The notes beneath the pieces were generated by a model that ran no database searches, was not told where the DNA came from, and saw only the letters and a program-made list of their open reading frames with translations. Source: Chamaecyparis obtusa (Eukaryota; Streptophyta; Pinopsida; Cupressales; Cupressaceae). Taken from it: a stretch of DNA of 64,000 bases. The stretch lies in NCBI GenBank assembly GCA_027943335.1, contig BSBK01003559.1, positions 62,001 through 126,000 of the forward strand, in the 5' to 3' direction. Below, one piece after another: positions 43,929 to 56,848 of this stretch. A program made the position numbers and the translations under genes. How positions within the stretch are numbered: the first letter of the stretch is position 1; the number at the start of each line of letters is the position of its first letter.

Positions 43929-44655
43929 TACTGGCATTGTTTACATCTTTGCATTTGGAATGCTCGATGACCCGCGAGCTTTGAGAGCTAGGGCATCGTT
44001 GCTATTACCTTCAAGGCATTGTGTGAAGTGTTTGATCTCTCTTTATTTATTTTTCTATTGATATTCACTATTTGGTACTCCTTGTTTATGATCATTTCAT
44101 GACGAAATGTCTTGATGGCTCGCAGGCTACAAGCTAGGGCATCATACATTGTTCATGAGCTCACTGTTTAATACTGGCATTGTTTACATCTTTTCATTTG
44201 GCATGCTTGATGACCCGTGAAGCTAGGGCATCATTGCTATTACCTTCAAGGCATTGTGTGAAGTGTTTGATCTCTCTTTATTTGTTTTGCTATTGATATT
44301 CACTATGTGGTACTCCTCGTTTATGATCATTTCACGAGGAAATGTCTTGATGGCTCATGGGCTGCAAGCTAGGGCATCATACATTGTTCATAAGCTCACT
44401 ATTTAATATTGGCATTGTTTACATCTTTTCATTTGGAATGCTTGATGACCTACGAGCTTTGAGAGCTAGGGCATCGTTTCTATTACCTTCAAGGCATTGT
44501 GTGAAGTGTTTGATCTCTTTTTATTTATTTTGTTGTTGATATTCACTATGTGGTACTCCCTGTTTATGATCATTTCATGAGGAAATGTCTTGATGACTCG
44601 CGGGTTGCAAGCTAGGGCATCATACATTGTTCATGAGCTCATTGTTTAATACTGG
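43929..44655 (+). repeat. Tandem copies of the 240-bp unit
   Basis: Units start at 43929, 44172 and 44407, with a fourth partial start at 44650 (periods 243, 235, 243). Each contains GGCATTGTGTGAAGTGTTTG, TTTATGATCATTTCATGA and a CAAGCTAGGGCATCATACAT end. Confidence 0.92.
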
Positions 44656-46445
44656 CATTGTTCATGAGCTCACTATTTAATATATGGCCAAGCCATGTAA
44701 ATGGTACCAGGCCAACCCAATCAGCCCAACAAAATGTGTCATGTTTATCTTTGTCAAATACACTCATTCACCATTTTGTTCTTGTTCTTCACACAAATAT
44801 TGCATCAAAAGTAATTGTATAAATATTGTATAATTAAGCCTCAAACAAAAAAAGTGCAAACCTATAAACTTACAAGCTATATAAACCACCCTGATCCGCT
44901 GAAAAGGTCTTAGCCTTCTTCTCCCCTAAAATCACAATAGGAACAAATAAAATTCAATACTCTTAGTTTTTATTCAAATCTATTCGAAACTCCTATCAGC
45001 TCATTGTCCAATAGTTAAACTAACCTATGACTTCAAAGGAGGAATTATGAAATATAGTTGTAGGTAGTTATCTCTTGTATAATGATGGATGGGTCAAAGG
45101 TAATGATCAATGAGGTTGTTGTTATTAGATCATACATTAATACACTTACTGTTTTGAATTTGAGCTCAAACATCATGCAATGTTATTGTTGTCATTGCAT
45201 GCTTGCTATTATTGTGCACCATATATTGTTTTATACACTATTTATTTCATTGAGACCATGAGCTTGGCATTTGTAATGTATTTTCTGTTATTGGATCAAT
45301 GCTACCATGTTTTTGAGTCTATGTATGGCTTGACTATGCACATGCATAATTGTAGATGAGAATTAATAATAGGGTTCCAGACATTGCTTAGATCCTTTGG
45401 ATCTAACCCCATCTTTTCCTTCCTTGCAAGTTTTGGATCATACAAGAGCATACTGGATTGAACCTCGGGTCAACACTTCATTACTTCAGGCAATGTTCGG
45501 TACCTTCATTATTTATGTTCATCCACTTATGTATATTTGCATTCATTCATATTCTTTTGAAAGTTGGCTATTAACAACCATATATGACGATTCTTGATGT
45601 TTTTGGATTATTTGATGAAAATATGTAAAAGTTTCTTCAAACTTTAAAATGGAGACTATATTTCATAATTCCTACAACTACCTACAACTATATTTCATAA
45701 TTCCTCCTTTGAAGTCATAGGTTAGTTTAAAATGGAGAGGGATCTAGAAATATCGCAAGTAAAAATATTACACAGTGACATTCAGATTAAGTACAATATG
45801 AATTCACATGCCTTTAATTATGATACACTTTTGAAATTATCACCCATTGGTCATTTGACAATTCAAAACAGTAAGTGTATTATTTTGAGCTCAAATTCAA
45901 AATAGTAAGTGTATTATTTTATTACTGGTGTCCCTATTTTAGTACTAATGTCCCTATTTGATCTAATAGCATCATTATAACAAATAGAGCACCAACCAAT
46001 CAAATAGGGACATGAGATGCTCAAACAATGAGCTCATAAAATAATATATTTAGTCTTAATAAAATCTTATAAAACAACATAAATTGTGTGAAGTGTTTGA
46101 TCTCTCTTTATTTGTTTTGGTGTTGATATTTACTATGTGGTATTCCCCGTTTATGATCATTTCATGAGGAAATATCTTGATGGCTTGCGGGCTACAAGCT
46201 AGGGCATCATACATTGTTCATGAGCTTACTGTTTAATACTGACATTGTTTACATCTTTTCATTTGGAATGCTTGATGACCCGCGAGCTTTGAGAGCTAGG
46301 GCATCATTTCTATTACCTTCAAGGCATTGTGTGAAGTATTTGATCTTTCTTTATTTGTTTTGTTGTTGATATTCACTATGTGGTACTCCCCGTTTATGAT
46401 CATTTCATGAGGAAATGTCTTGATGGCTTGCAGGCTGCAAGCTAG

Positions 46446-46547
46446 GGAATCATGCATTGTTTATGAGCTCACTGTTTGAGCACCTCATGTCCCTATTTGA
46501 TTGGTTGGTAATCAAACAATGAGCTCATAAACAATGCATGATACCCG
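46446..46547. repeat. Palindrome copy 1 in the array
   Basis: Arms are near GGGAATCATGCATTGTTTAT and its complement around CCCTATTTGATTGG; this copy is more diverged than the later ones. Confidence 0.75.
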
Positions 46548-47634
46548 AGCTCAAATTCAAAATAGTAAGTGTATTATTTTATTAAGACTAAATATATTAT
46601 TTTATTAAGATTTTATTAAGACAAAGTATTTTGGGTTAGTTTTATGTTGTTTTATAAGATTTTATTAAGACTAAATATATGATGTAAACTCATAATTATA
46701 CTTGATATATATATATATACTTCAAAAGAGGAATTATGAAATATAGTTGTAGGTAGTTATCTCTTCTATAATGATGGAGGAGTGAAAGGTAATGATCAAT
46801 GAGGTTGCTGCTATTAGATCATACATTAATACACTTACTGTTTTGAATTTGAGCTCAGGCATCATGCAATGTTATTGTTGTCATTACATGCTTGCTGCTG
46901 TTGTGCACCATATATTATTTTATACACTGTTTATTTCATTGAGACTATGAGCTTGATTTTTCTTTCAGAAGTGTATGGCTTGAATATGCACATGCATAAT
47001 TGTAGATGAGGATCAGTAATAGGATGCCATTCATTGCTTACACATTTTTTATCTAACCCCCATCTCTCTTTTCTTTGAAGGTTCTGGATCACATAGGGGC
47101 ACACTAGATTCATACCCGGGTCAAAAATTCATCACTTTAGGCAATGTCTAGCACCCTTATTATTTATGTTCATCCTCTTATGTATGCTTGTACTCTTGCA
47201 TTTTCTTTTGAAATTTATTTTCCTTGTATAGTATATACAAGTTATTTTTCATATAATATACATGTAATATTTAGATGCAAAAATTTATTTTCCTTTACAT
47301 GTATCTTTGCATGAAATGAACACAAATTAAACAAGATCATCTAATAATTCAAACTAGGGTATTGTAGTCACTCATCTAGTAATTAGTTCCCCAAACCATT
47401 ACTAAGGATTGAACATAAGTCTAAGTCCCCAAACCTATTGTTCTATGTGTATAAAACAATATATGGTGCACAACAACAACAAGCATGCAATGATAGCAAT
47501 AATATTGCATGATACTCAATCTCAAATTTAAAATAGTAAGTGTATTAATGTATGATCTAATAGCAGCAACCTTATTGATCATTACCTTTCACTCCTCCAT
47601 CATTATAGAAGAGATAACTACCTACAACTAGAGA

Positions 47635-47732
47635 ATCATGCATTATTTATGAGCTCACTGTTTGAGCACCTCATGTACCTATTTGATTGGCTGGTGCTCA
47701 AGCAGTGAGCTCATAAATAATGCATGATGCCC
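47635..47732. repeat. Palindrome copy 2 in the array
   Basis: Arms ATTATTTATGAGCTCACTGT and complement flank a centre with CCTATTTGATTGGC. Confidence 0.85.
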
Positions 47733-49171
47733 TAGCTTGCAACCCGCAAGCCATCAATATATTTCCTCATGAAATGATCATAAACGGGAAGTACCACATA
47801 GTGAATATCAACAAAATAAAGAGAGATCAAACACTTCACACAATATATGTTGTTTTATAAGATTTTATTAAGACTAAATATATTATTTTATGAGCTCACT
47901 GTTTGAGCACCTCATGTCCCTATTTGATTGGTCGGTGCTTTGTTTGTTATATTGATGCTATTAGATCAAATAAGGATATCAGTAATAAAATAATACACTT
48001 ACTGTTTTGAATTTGAGCTCATAAAGATTAAGATATCCTATTGTTTTGAATTTCTATGTGCTTTGAGCCAATGAAATTTTTGTAATTTTGTAATTTTGAA
48101 AAAGAAAGTGTCATTTGTAATTTTTGTGAATTTGAAGAGCTGTTGCGAAGACGGCACTACACTTTTGTGTGACACAAAGAAGGCATTATTTATGAGCTCA
48201 CTGTTTGAGCACCTCAATTTCATTTTGATGACATTTGTTGATTTAATGACACAATATGAATGTTAATAGTGGCATTGTTTACATCTTAGCATTTGGAATG
48301 CTCGATGACCCGTGAGCTTTCAAAGCTAGGGCATCCTTGCTATTATCTTCAAGGCATTGTGTGAAGTGTTTGATCTCTTTTTATTTGTTTTGTTATTGAT
48401 ATTCACTATGTGGTACTCCCTGTTTATGATCATTTCATGAGGAAATGTCTTGCTAGCTCGCAAGCTGCAAGCTAGGGCATCATACATTGTTCATGAGCTC
48501 ACTGTTTAATACTGGCATTGTTTACATCTTTTCATTTGGAATGCTTGATGACTCACGATCTTTGAGATCTAGGGCATCATTTCTATTACCTTCAAGGCAT
48601 TGTGTGAAGTGTTTGATCTCTCTTTATTTGTTTTGTTGTTGATATTTACTATGGTACTCCCCATTTATGATCATTTCATGAGGAAATTTCTTGATGGCTC
48701 GGGGGCTGCAAGATAGGGCATCATACATTGTTCATGAGCTCACTGTTTAATATCTAGCCAGGCCATGTAAATGGTACTAGGCCAACCCAATCATCCCAAC
48801 AAAATGTGTCTTGTTTATCTTTGTCAAATACATTCGTTCACCATTTTCTTCTTGTTCTTCACACAAATATTGCATCAAAAGTAATTGTAAACAATGATTC
48901 AAAGAAAAAAGAAACAACTACAATAGATCAGACCCCAAAAGAATACAGTCAACTACAATAGCTCACAGTCTCAATGAAATAAATAGTGTATAAAAAAATA
49001 TATGGTGCACAACAATAGCAAGCATGCAATGACAACAATAACATTGCATGATACCCGAGCTCAAATTCAAAGCAGTAAGTGTATTAATGTATGATCTAAT
49101 AGTAGCAACCTTATTGATCATTACCTTTCACTGATCCTCCATCATTATATAAGAGATAACTACCTACAACT

Positions 49172-49275
49172 AGGGCATCATGCATTGTTTATGAGCTCAT
49201 TGTTTGAGCACCTCGTGTCCCTATTTGATTGGCCAATGCTCAAACAGTGAGCTCATAAATAATGCATGATGCCCT
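49172..49275. repeat. Palindrome copy 3 in the array (104 bp)
   Basis: 39-base arms with only two mismatches, starting AGGGCATCATGCATT and containing GAGCTCA, around a 26-base centre. Confidence 0.92.
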
Positions 49276-50715
49276 AACTTGCAGCCTGCAAGCCATCAAG
49301 ACATTTCCTCATGAAATGATCATAAACGGGAAGTACCACAGTGAATATCAACAACAAAACAAATAAAGAGAGATCAAACACTTCACACAATATATGTTGT
49401 TTTATAAGATTTTATTAAGACTAAATATATTATTTTATGAGCTCACTATTTGAGCACCTCATGTCCCTATTTGATTGGTCGGTGCTCTGTTTGTTATATT
49501 GATGCTATTAGATCAAATATGGACATCAGTAATAAAATAATACACTTACTGTTTTGAATTTGAGCTCATAAAGATTAAGATATCCTACTGTTTTGAATTT
49601 TTATATGCTTTGAGCCAATGAAATTTTTGTAATTTTGAAAAAGAAAGTGTCATTTGTAATTTTTGTGATTTCGAAGAGCTGCTGGGAAGATGACACTACA
49701 CTTTTGTGTGGCACAGAGGGCATTATTTATGAGCTCACTGTTTGAGCACCTCAATTTCATTTTGATGACATTTGTTGATTTAATGACACAATATGAATGT
49801 TAATAGTGACATTGTTTACATCTTAGCATTGGGAATGCTCAATGACCTGTGAGCTTTCAGAGCTAGGGCATCCTTGCTATTACCTTCAAGGCATTGTGCG
49901 AAGTGTTTGATCTCTCTTTATTTGTTTTGCTATTGATATTCACTGTGTGGTACTCCCTGTTTATGATCATTTCATGAGGAAATATCTTGCTAGCTCGCGG
50001 GCTGCAAGCTAGGGCATCATACATTGTTCATGAGCTCACTGTTTAATATTGGCATTGTTTACATCTTTTCATTTGGAATGCTTGATGACTTGTGAGCTTT
50101 GAGATCTAGGGCATCATTTCTATTACCTTCAAGACATTGTGTGAAGTGTTTGATCTCTCTTTATTTATTTTGTTGTTGATATTCACTATGTGGTACTCCC
50201 TATTTATGATCATTTCATGAGGAAATATCTTGATGGCTCGTGGGTTGCAAGATAGGGCATCATACATTGTTTATGAGCTCACTGTTTAATACTGGCATTG
50301 TTCATGAGCTCATTGTTTAATATCTGGCCAGGCCATGTAAATGATACCAGGCCAACCCAATCAGCCCAACAAAATGTGTCATGTTTATCTTTGTCAAATA
50401 CACTTGTTCATCATTTTCTTCTTGTTCTTCACACAAATATTGCATCAAAAGTAATTGTAAACAATGATTCAAAGAAAAAAGAAACAACTACAATAGATCA
50501 GACCCCAAAAAAATATAGTCAACTACAATAGCTCACGGTCTCAATGAAATAAATAGTGTATAAAATAATATATGGTGCACAACAATAACATTGCATGATG
50601 CCCGAGCTCAAATTCAAAACAGTAAGTGTATTAATGTATGATCTAATAACAACAACCTCATTGATCATTACCTTTCACTCCTTAATTATTATAGAAGAGA
50701 TAACTACCTACAACT

Positions 50716-50819
50716 AGGGCATCATGCATTGTTTATGAACTCACTATTTGAGCACCTCATTTCCCTATTTGATTGGTCGATACTCAAACAGTGAACTCAT
50801 AAATAATGCATGATGCCCT
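50716..50819. repeat. Palindrome copy 4 in the array (104 bp)
   Basis: Same layout as copy 3, 1544 bp further on, with a few base changes mostly mirrored in both arms (for example GAACTCA in both). Confidence 0.9.
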
Positions 50820-51574
50820 AACTTGTAGCCCACAAGCCATCAAGACATTTCCTCATGAAATGATCATAAACGAGGAGTACCACATAGTGAATATCGAAAC
50901 AACAAAACAAATAAAGAGAGATCAAACACTCACACAATATATGTTGTTTTATAAGATTTTATTAAGACTAAATATATTGTTTTATGAACTCACTGTTTGA
51001 GCACCTCATGTCCCTATTTGATTAGTTAGTGCTTTGTTTGTTATATTGATGCTATTAGATCAAATAGAGATATCAAATAGGGATATCCGTAATAAAATAA
51101 TGCACTTACTATTTTGAATTTGAGCTCATAAAGATTAAGATATCCTATTGTTTTGAATTTCTATGTGCTTTGAGTCAATTAATTTTTTATCATAATGATG
51201 AAGTAATAATGCATTAAATATCTTACTTATGTCCCTATTTGATTGGAGGGTGCTCTGTTTGTTATATTGCTGCTATCAAAGTAGAATGAAAATAGTGATT
51301 AAATGCATCTACAACCTCAACAACATGGTAGCATTGATCCAATAATAGAAAATACATTACAAATGCCAAGCTCACTGTCTCAATGAAATAAACAGTGTAT
51401 AAAACAATATATGGTGCACAACAGCAGCAAGCATGCAATGATAGCAATAACATTGCATGATGCCCGAGCTTAAATTCAAAACAATAAGTGTATTAATGTA
51501 TGATCTAATAGCAGCAACCTCATTGATCATTACCTTTCACTCCATCATTATAGAAGAGATAACTACCTACAACT

Positions 51575-51678
51575 AGGACATCATGTATTATTTATGAGCT
51601 CACTTTTTGAGCACCTCATGTCCCTATTTGATTGGCCGGTGCTCAAATAGTGAGCTCATAAATAATGCATAATGCCCT
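51575..51678. repeat. Palindrome copy 5 in the array (104 bp)
   Basis: Same layout, 859 bp after copy 4, in the truncated last unit. Confidence 0.88.
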
Positions 51679-52378
51679 AGCTTGCAGCCCACAAGCCATC
51701 AAGACATTTTCTCATGAAATGATCATAAATGGGGAGTACCACATAGTGAATATCGAAACAACAAAATAAATAAAGAGAGATCAAACACTTCACACAATAT
51801 ATGTTATTTTATAAAATTTTATTAAGACTAAATATATTATTTTATGAGCTCACTGTTTGAGCACCTCATGTCCCTATTTGATTGGTTCATGCTCTGTTTG
51901 TTATATTGATGCTATTAGATCAAATAGGGACATAGAATTCGATATCAACCTATCATATATTCATTCCAAATGATATAACTCCATTTGAATAAACATACAT
52001 GCCAACCATTTGACAAAATGTCCATATGCAATCTAGAGCAATAGATTAATTTTATAGCAAATTCATGATTTATAATGCCCCTTGATTTATAGTGAATTAA
52101 TTTTATAGTGAATTCATGATTTATAATTCAGTTGTAGCAGCTCAATGTGTTTGAACTCAAGAATACCCCTTACTTGGTTTCCTACAAAGCCTTTGGCAAA
52201 ATCTGTCATAAAATGAGAAGCTATGAGAAGGTGACGCGAAGCTAATGAAAGGAGACATCTCCAATTTGTTTTGCAGATATACATATAATGATCAAGTCAG
52301 ATAATACAAGGGAATTCGATCAAAATAGGGAGACAATCACTAGATTGTTGTCTAACTTTCAAAGAGAAGGCGATGACA

Positions 52379-52989
52379 AATTATTGTCCATGCAAAAGTT
52401 GTAACGACTTAAAAACAAGAAGAATCAAAATCAAAATAACAAAGAGACATTGTAGGGAGAATGGTCACATTGAAGGGGGGTTTGATTATAATCCAGTGGT
52501 AAGTTGTTTGTTATATTGTTTTCACAATTAATATACATATGAACCATGGAAGGAGGTTTGATTATCACATTGAAGGTGGGTTTGATTATCATCATTTTTA
52601 TATAGGTCAATCTCCCCAGTGTGAATAAAGAGGAACATGGAGGTGTGAGTATTGAAGTTGAAAATAATGATCCCATGGAAGATGATGATCATGTGCTAGA
52701 AAACACATTTGAAGATGATGGTATGAATGCATTGATCGTTGACACATTTGGTACTGGTGTTGCTGGTGCTATTGGTGTTGCTGATGATGATGATTATGAT
52801 GAGATGACATTGACGACTTCCATGATATACCTCTACTTGAGAAGGTGGACACGACCCTTTACAAAGGCTCCCAATCTGTCTTCTCTCTGTTGTATTATTG
52901 TTGGTGAATTTGAAAGTTATGAATGGTTAATCCAACATAGTAATGTCACGTATGCTAAGGTTTCTCATATATGTCATTATAGACTATAA
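52379..52989 (+). pseudogene. CACTA transposase N-terminal region
   Basis: An initial NYCPCKSCNDLKTRRIK segment followed by HCRENGHIEGG matches the transposase-associated domain (CPCxxC...H...G). The later ORF 52621-52989 is acidic (MEDDDHVLENTFEDD), as in the linker of TNP2 proteins. An upstream stop and a change of frame separate them. Confidence 0.6.
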
Positions 52990-53086
52990 AAGGTGAAACA
53001 TGTACCATTAAGATTGTTTATAGTAATGACTTATATTATTTGTTGTAGATTGATAGGTGACTTTCTGTTACCACCATCAAATGTTC

Positions 53087-53800
53087 TCCCTCGCTCGTAT
53101 CGAGAATTATGTGCCACTATGAAACATATTGGAATGAAGTATCAAACAATAGATGCTTGTCCCGAAGATCATATTATTTATTATAAAGAACACAAAAATG
53201 CAATAGAATGCCCTGAATGCGATACGAGAAGATATTGAGATGATCAAGTTTCAAAAAAGGTGCCTCAAAAGGTTCTTCGTCACATCCCCATTATTCCACG
53301 TCTAAAATGATTATTCAGGTGCAATAGCTTGACACAATTTATGGATTACCATGCACGTGGTAGGAGTCGAGATAACATTATTCGAATGCTTGCAGATGGT
53401 TCATCATTTATGGACATAGAGGAAAAGTGGCCACACTTTAAAGAGGAACCTCAAAATCTTAGGCTTTCTCTGGCAGCAGACGGTGTCAATCTGCATGGAG
53501 AGATGAGATTTGTTTGCTCGGTGTGACTTATTTTTGTTATAAACAATAACCTTCCTCCATGGATGTCAATAAAGAGGGAGAACATTATGTTAGTAATGAT
53601 TGTTCCAGGTATCTTATTATTTTATAGTTATCTACATGTAATTATAAGTCTTGGAGTGAAATGGCCACAATAATTATCTGATGTTGTTGTTAATTCAACT
53701 AGGTAAGTACCAAGTGAAAGATATGAATGTATATATTGCGCCTCTTATCAACGAGTTATTGGTGTTATGAAATGGTTTCACTATGTATGACATCTCCTGA
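53087..53800 (+). pseudogene. CACTA TNP2-type transposase core
   Basis: Ordered motifs are YQTIDACPEDHIIYYKEH, CPECDTRRY, LTQFMDYHARGRSRDN, RMLADGSSFMDIEEKWPHFK, SLAADGVNLHGEM, NNLPPWMSIKRE and GKYQVKDMNVYIAPLI. These are the Transposase_21 domain. Three frames are needed to read them. Confidence 0.88.
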
Positions 53801-53989
53801 CCAATTGGACAAAGATAATTTCAATTCCATGCAATGCTTGTGTAGACAATTCATGATGCTCCAGGGTTGACACATTTCTGTGGTATGTTATGGTGAATTC
53901 TAGTTGTACGCGATAATTCAAATTCTAAAAATATACATATTTAATCTAATTTTATTGTTATTTTGTAAGTCTTCAAACAAAGGGGAAAT

Positions 53990-54580
53990 TTGCATGTCCA
54001 ATGTGTGGTCCAAAGATGAAATTTCATCATTCCAAAAGTTTAAGAAAACAGGTGTTTGATGAGTATAGGTAGTTCCTCCCCAGAAATCATAAGTATTGAA
54101 GTGCAGAAAGACATCTTTTCAATGGAAAAGAAGAGACTACATCAAAGCCCTGAAGAATGACACCTCACTTATGACAGATGGAATATAATAGAATTCGAGG
54201 TAATATCATTCCATGTAATGGTCGATGTTTGAAAATTATATATTTTGATTGTGTTTTGTTGGCTAATTATGTAGTTGATGATCTTGAAGGTCATGAAGGC
54301 ATCATTGACCAGCTTCTAAAGGGACTAAAATGTTATCCCAGAGAATTTAGTAGGCTGCTCTACTATGAGCATCTATAAATTATGCATTTGTTTGATACTA
54401 TGCATATTGGAAAGAATGTAACAGAGACACTGTGGAAAATATTAAACGAAAGGCGTGACAAAGAAAAACTTGGCAAAATTTGTAGTGACATTCATGATTC
54501 CAATCATGCAATGAAAAATATCATTGAATCAAATAACAATGGAGACCAGTTAATGCAAGTGCTCTTCCTTGGTTATTAAC
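53990..54580 (+). pseudogene. CACTA transposase C-terminal part
   Basis: ORFs 54178-54378 and 54382-54579 read HEGIIDQLLKGLKCYPREFS, then MHLFDTMHIGKNVTETLWKI, matching the end of TNP2 transposases. They are split by a single stop codon. Confidence 0.75.
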
Positions 54581-54989
54581 AAAACAACAAAGTAATGCCA
54601 TAAAAGAAGTGATTTGAAAAATTTGATTTCCTATAGGATTTTCTGCAGATATAAGCAATCTCATATCAAAGAAAAATGATTTTGGGTCAGGGATGAAAAC
54701 GCATGATTGGCATACCTTCATCAATGTAAGTCATAGTCTTTTGTATTTACAATATATTTGTGTAATTGCATTCAATTTTCATTGTATGAAATGATCAATT
54801 GACAATTGTTGCAGTATTTTCTACCCCTATCTCTCTCAGAGAACTTCGACAATAATATCAAACAAGTAATATATTGTAAAGTCTTGTATTTATATATTTA
54901 TGTCTTGAATCCCTTGTAGGTGGTTGTCATATAAATAAATCCATAAAGAAGATATAAAATATTAGAAGAAAAGAATTTGTCGATTAATG

Positions 54990-55330
54990 TGTGAAATGCA
55001 AGTGTTTACCTCATCTTTTTTCAATGCACAAGAACACTACCTCATACACCAAGTTGAGAAGATTGAATTGTGTGGACCTGTACATGCTAGGTCAATGTGG
55101 ATGGTTGGGAGACATTTACAAATTTTGAAGGGTTTGGTACGATAAAGAGCACGTCCTGAGGGCTCTATGGTTGAGGGATATATGGTATACCAAATGATGG
55201 TGTACGTTACTTAATATCTTCCTAATCTTGTAGCAAAGATTCATATAGATTGCATTTGGGATCTCGACTCAATTAAAAAATTTGAAGGGGAGCACTTGGT
55301 GGGAACGGTAGATTCAGGAAACTGAAAGGT
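54990..55330 (+). pseudogene. DUF4218-like fragment
   Basis: Short readable pieces (QVEKIELCGPVHARSMWMVG, then RARPEGSMVEGYM) resemble the DUF4218 segment that follows the transposase in CACTA elements. Frames are broken. Confidence 0.55.
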
Positions 55331-55873
55331 AATAAATTATGAGATGTTATTGTAGTTAATTAATTCTTAATCTTCAAAATAAATCTATTATGAGTCATCT
55401 ATTTACTTTTGTACAGCTGCTAAAGAGTGAGATGTAATACATTTGTTTATTGAAAACAATCAAGATTGGATAATGGCATGGATTGAATGATGTCAGCATG
55501 ATGGTCATAGATTAACATGAGAATCTGTGTCTTCATTGGTTATACAAGCTTATCATAATGGAGATCTCAATGTTACACAAAAGGAAATAGATTTAGCATA
55601 TGGTTTAAGAGATCACCAGGTACTTATAAATTTGTTAATTAATCAACCGTATGTTTTTCAACTCGTGATGCAATAATTTATACATGTTTGACATTATTGC
55701 AGGTGAAACACCACAAGGCTATGTTTTGCAATGGTTATAAATTTTGCATCAAAAAGTTGGATGACATGAAGAGAACTTGTGATTCTGGGATAAGTGCAGT
55801 GTTCCAGGTGACTAATATTTCATCTAGAAATGACTTATATCCTCGAGAGTCGCAAAATTGATACTATGGTATT

Positions 55874-56434
55874 TTGGTTGATATACTTGACTATGACTTT
55901 AATTCCTTCAAATTAGTTCTCTTCGTTGTGAAATGGTATAGACTACGACTCAATAAAAATGATCTGGATAAAACTGTTATTGAACATGACAATGGATTTC
56001 TAATGATTAATACAAGGTTGTTTGAGCTAGTTGGAGAAGAGCCCTATGTTCTTCCAAGCCAATGTGAGCAGATATTTTACTTAGAGGTTCCACATAAATC
56101 AGGTTGGTCATTTGTTGTTATACATGATCCAAGAGGAAGGCCGATAAAGTATAATGCGATGGAAGAAGATATCGAGGAAGATGAAGAAGTGGAAGATGAT
56201 GTAGATGATGATCATGATCGAGAGCTAGTCGAAGAAAAATATGAAGAAGAAGACGATGATGATGCTACTACTGATGATGATGATGCTGCTACTAATGAGG
56301 ATGATGATGAGGATGATGAAGATGATGATGATGATGGTGATGGTGATGATGACGACGACGATGATAGTGGTGGTGATGATGTCGTCGACGACGACGATCT
56401 TGATGATGAGAAGGATGAAGAAGAATATCAATGA
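55874..56434 (+). pseudogene. DUF4216-like CACTA block with Asp/Glu-rich tail
   Basis: The 186-codon frame starts ILDYDFNSFKLVLFVVKWYR and continues EHDNGFLMINTRLFE, EPYVLPSQCEQIF and GWSFVVIHDPRGRP, the DUF4216 signature near the end of CACTA transposases. From about codon 97 it becomes an acidic run of Asp/Glu. The first codon of the frame is TTG, so the true start lies upstream in an earlier exon or frame. Confidence 0.85.
56160..56425 (+). repeat. GAT/GAC/GAA trinucleotide microsatellite
   Basis: Imperfect GATGATGATGAC-type repeats encode the acidic tail. ORFs on other frames and the opposite strand here are repeat artefacts. Confidence 0.95.
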
Positions 56435-56848
56435 CATGAATGAAATGTACAATTAGGCCAGATGTTTGGCATGTTCTAATGATTGTTTTATATGTACTAA
56501 TCTTATTCACCTTATTTTATATGTTCTACTTATATGAGAGTTGCTTTTGCTAATTTTCTATTTCCTTGCACATCAATGATGTTAAATCACAAGGGATTCT
56601 CTTTGTTCCCTAAATGGAGTGAGCTAATTCTGAATTGCTTAGTAATTTCTTTTTATTGCATGGTTGTCTTTGGTTTGTCATTTTGTTTTGAGTGTCTAGT
56701 GATTTAAATCAAAGACTTTGAATTAGCCAAAAAATGTGCAAGTCTACATTAGTATGTTTCTTTTTATTGTAATTATAATTAGTATGAATGACCAAAATAA
56801 TGACAATGCAATATTTGTGATAATGCAATATTTGTCAAAATAGCGTCA

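Larger units (their letters stand above)
43700..51940. repeat. Complex array of direct and inverted repeats (about 8.2 kb)
   Basis: The region is built from a few recurring blocks: a unit of about 240 bp starting TACTGGCATTGTTTACATCT; a GGTAGTTATCTCTTNTATAATG block; a CATATATTGTTTTATACACT block; a GCCAGGCCATGTAAATG block; and a palindrome ending in AGGGCATCATGCATT. Blocks appear forward at 43.9-44.7, 45.0-45.4 and 46.1-47.0 kb and inverted at 47.4-47.8 and 48.9-49.4 kb and beyond. From 47.63 kb a higher-order unit of about 1.54 kb repeats (47635, 49172, 50716) and is then truncated. No coding capacity or known transposon protein is seen. Confidence 0.88.

Noticed and set aside
46705..46722. 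TATA-like TATATATATATA as a promoter in the array
   Set aside because: No gene follows in either direction; simple dinucleotide repeat.
47635..51678. CRISPR-like array
   Set aside because: Repeats are long, palindromic and unevenly spaced in eukaryotic intergenic DNA. There are no short regular repeats with unique spacers and no cas genes.
56225..56510. Poly-Ile/Val, poly-Met and poly-His ORFs
   Set aside because: Out-of-frame or antisense readings of the GAT microsatellite.
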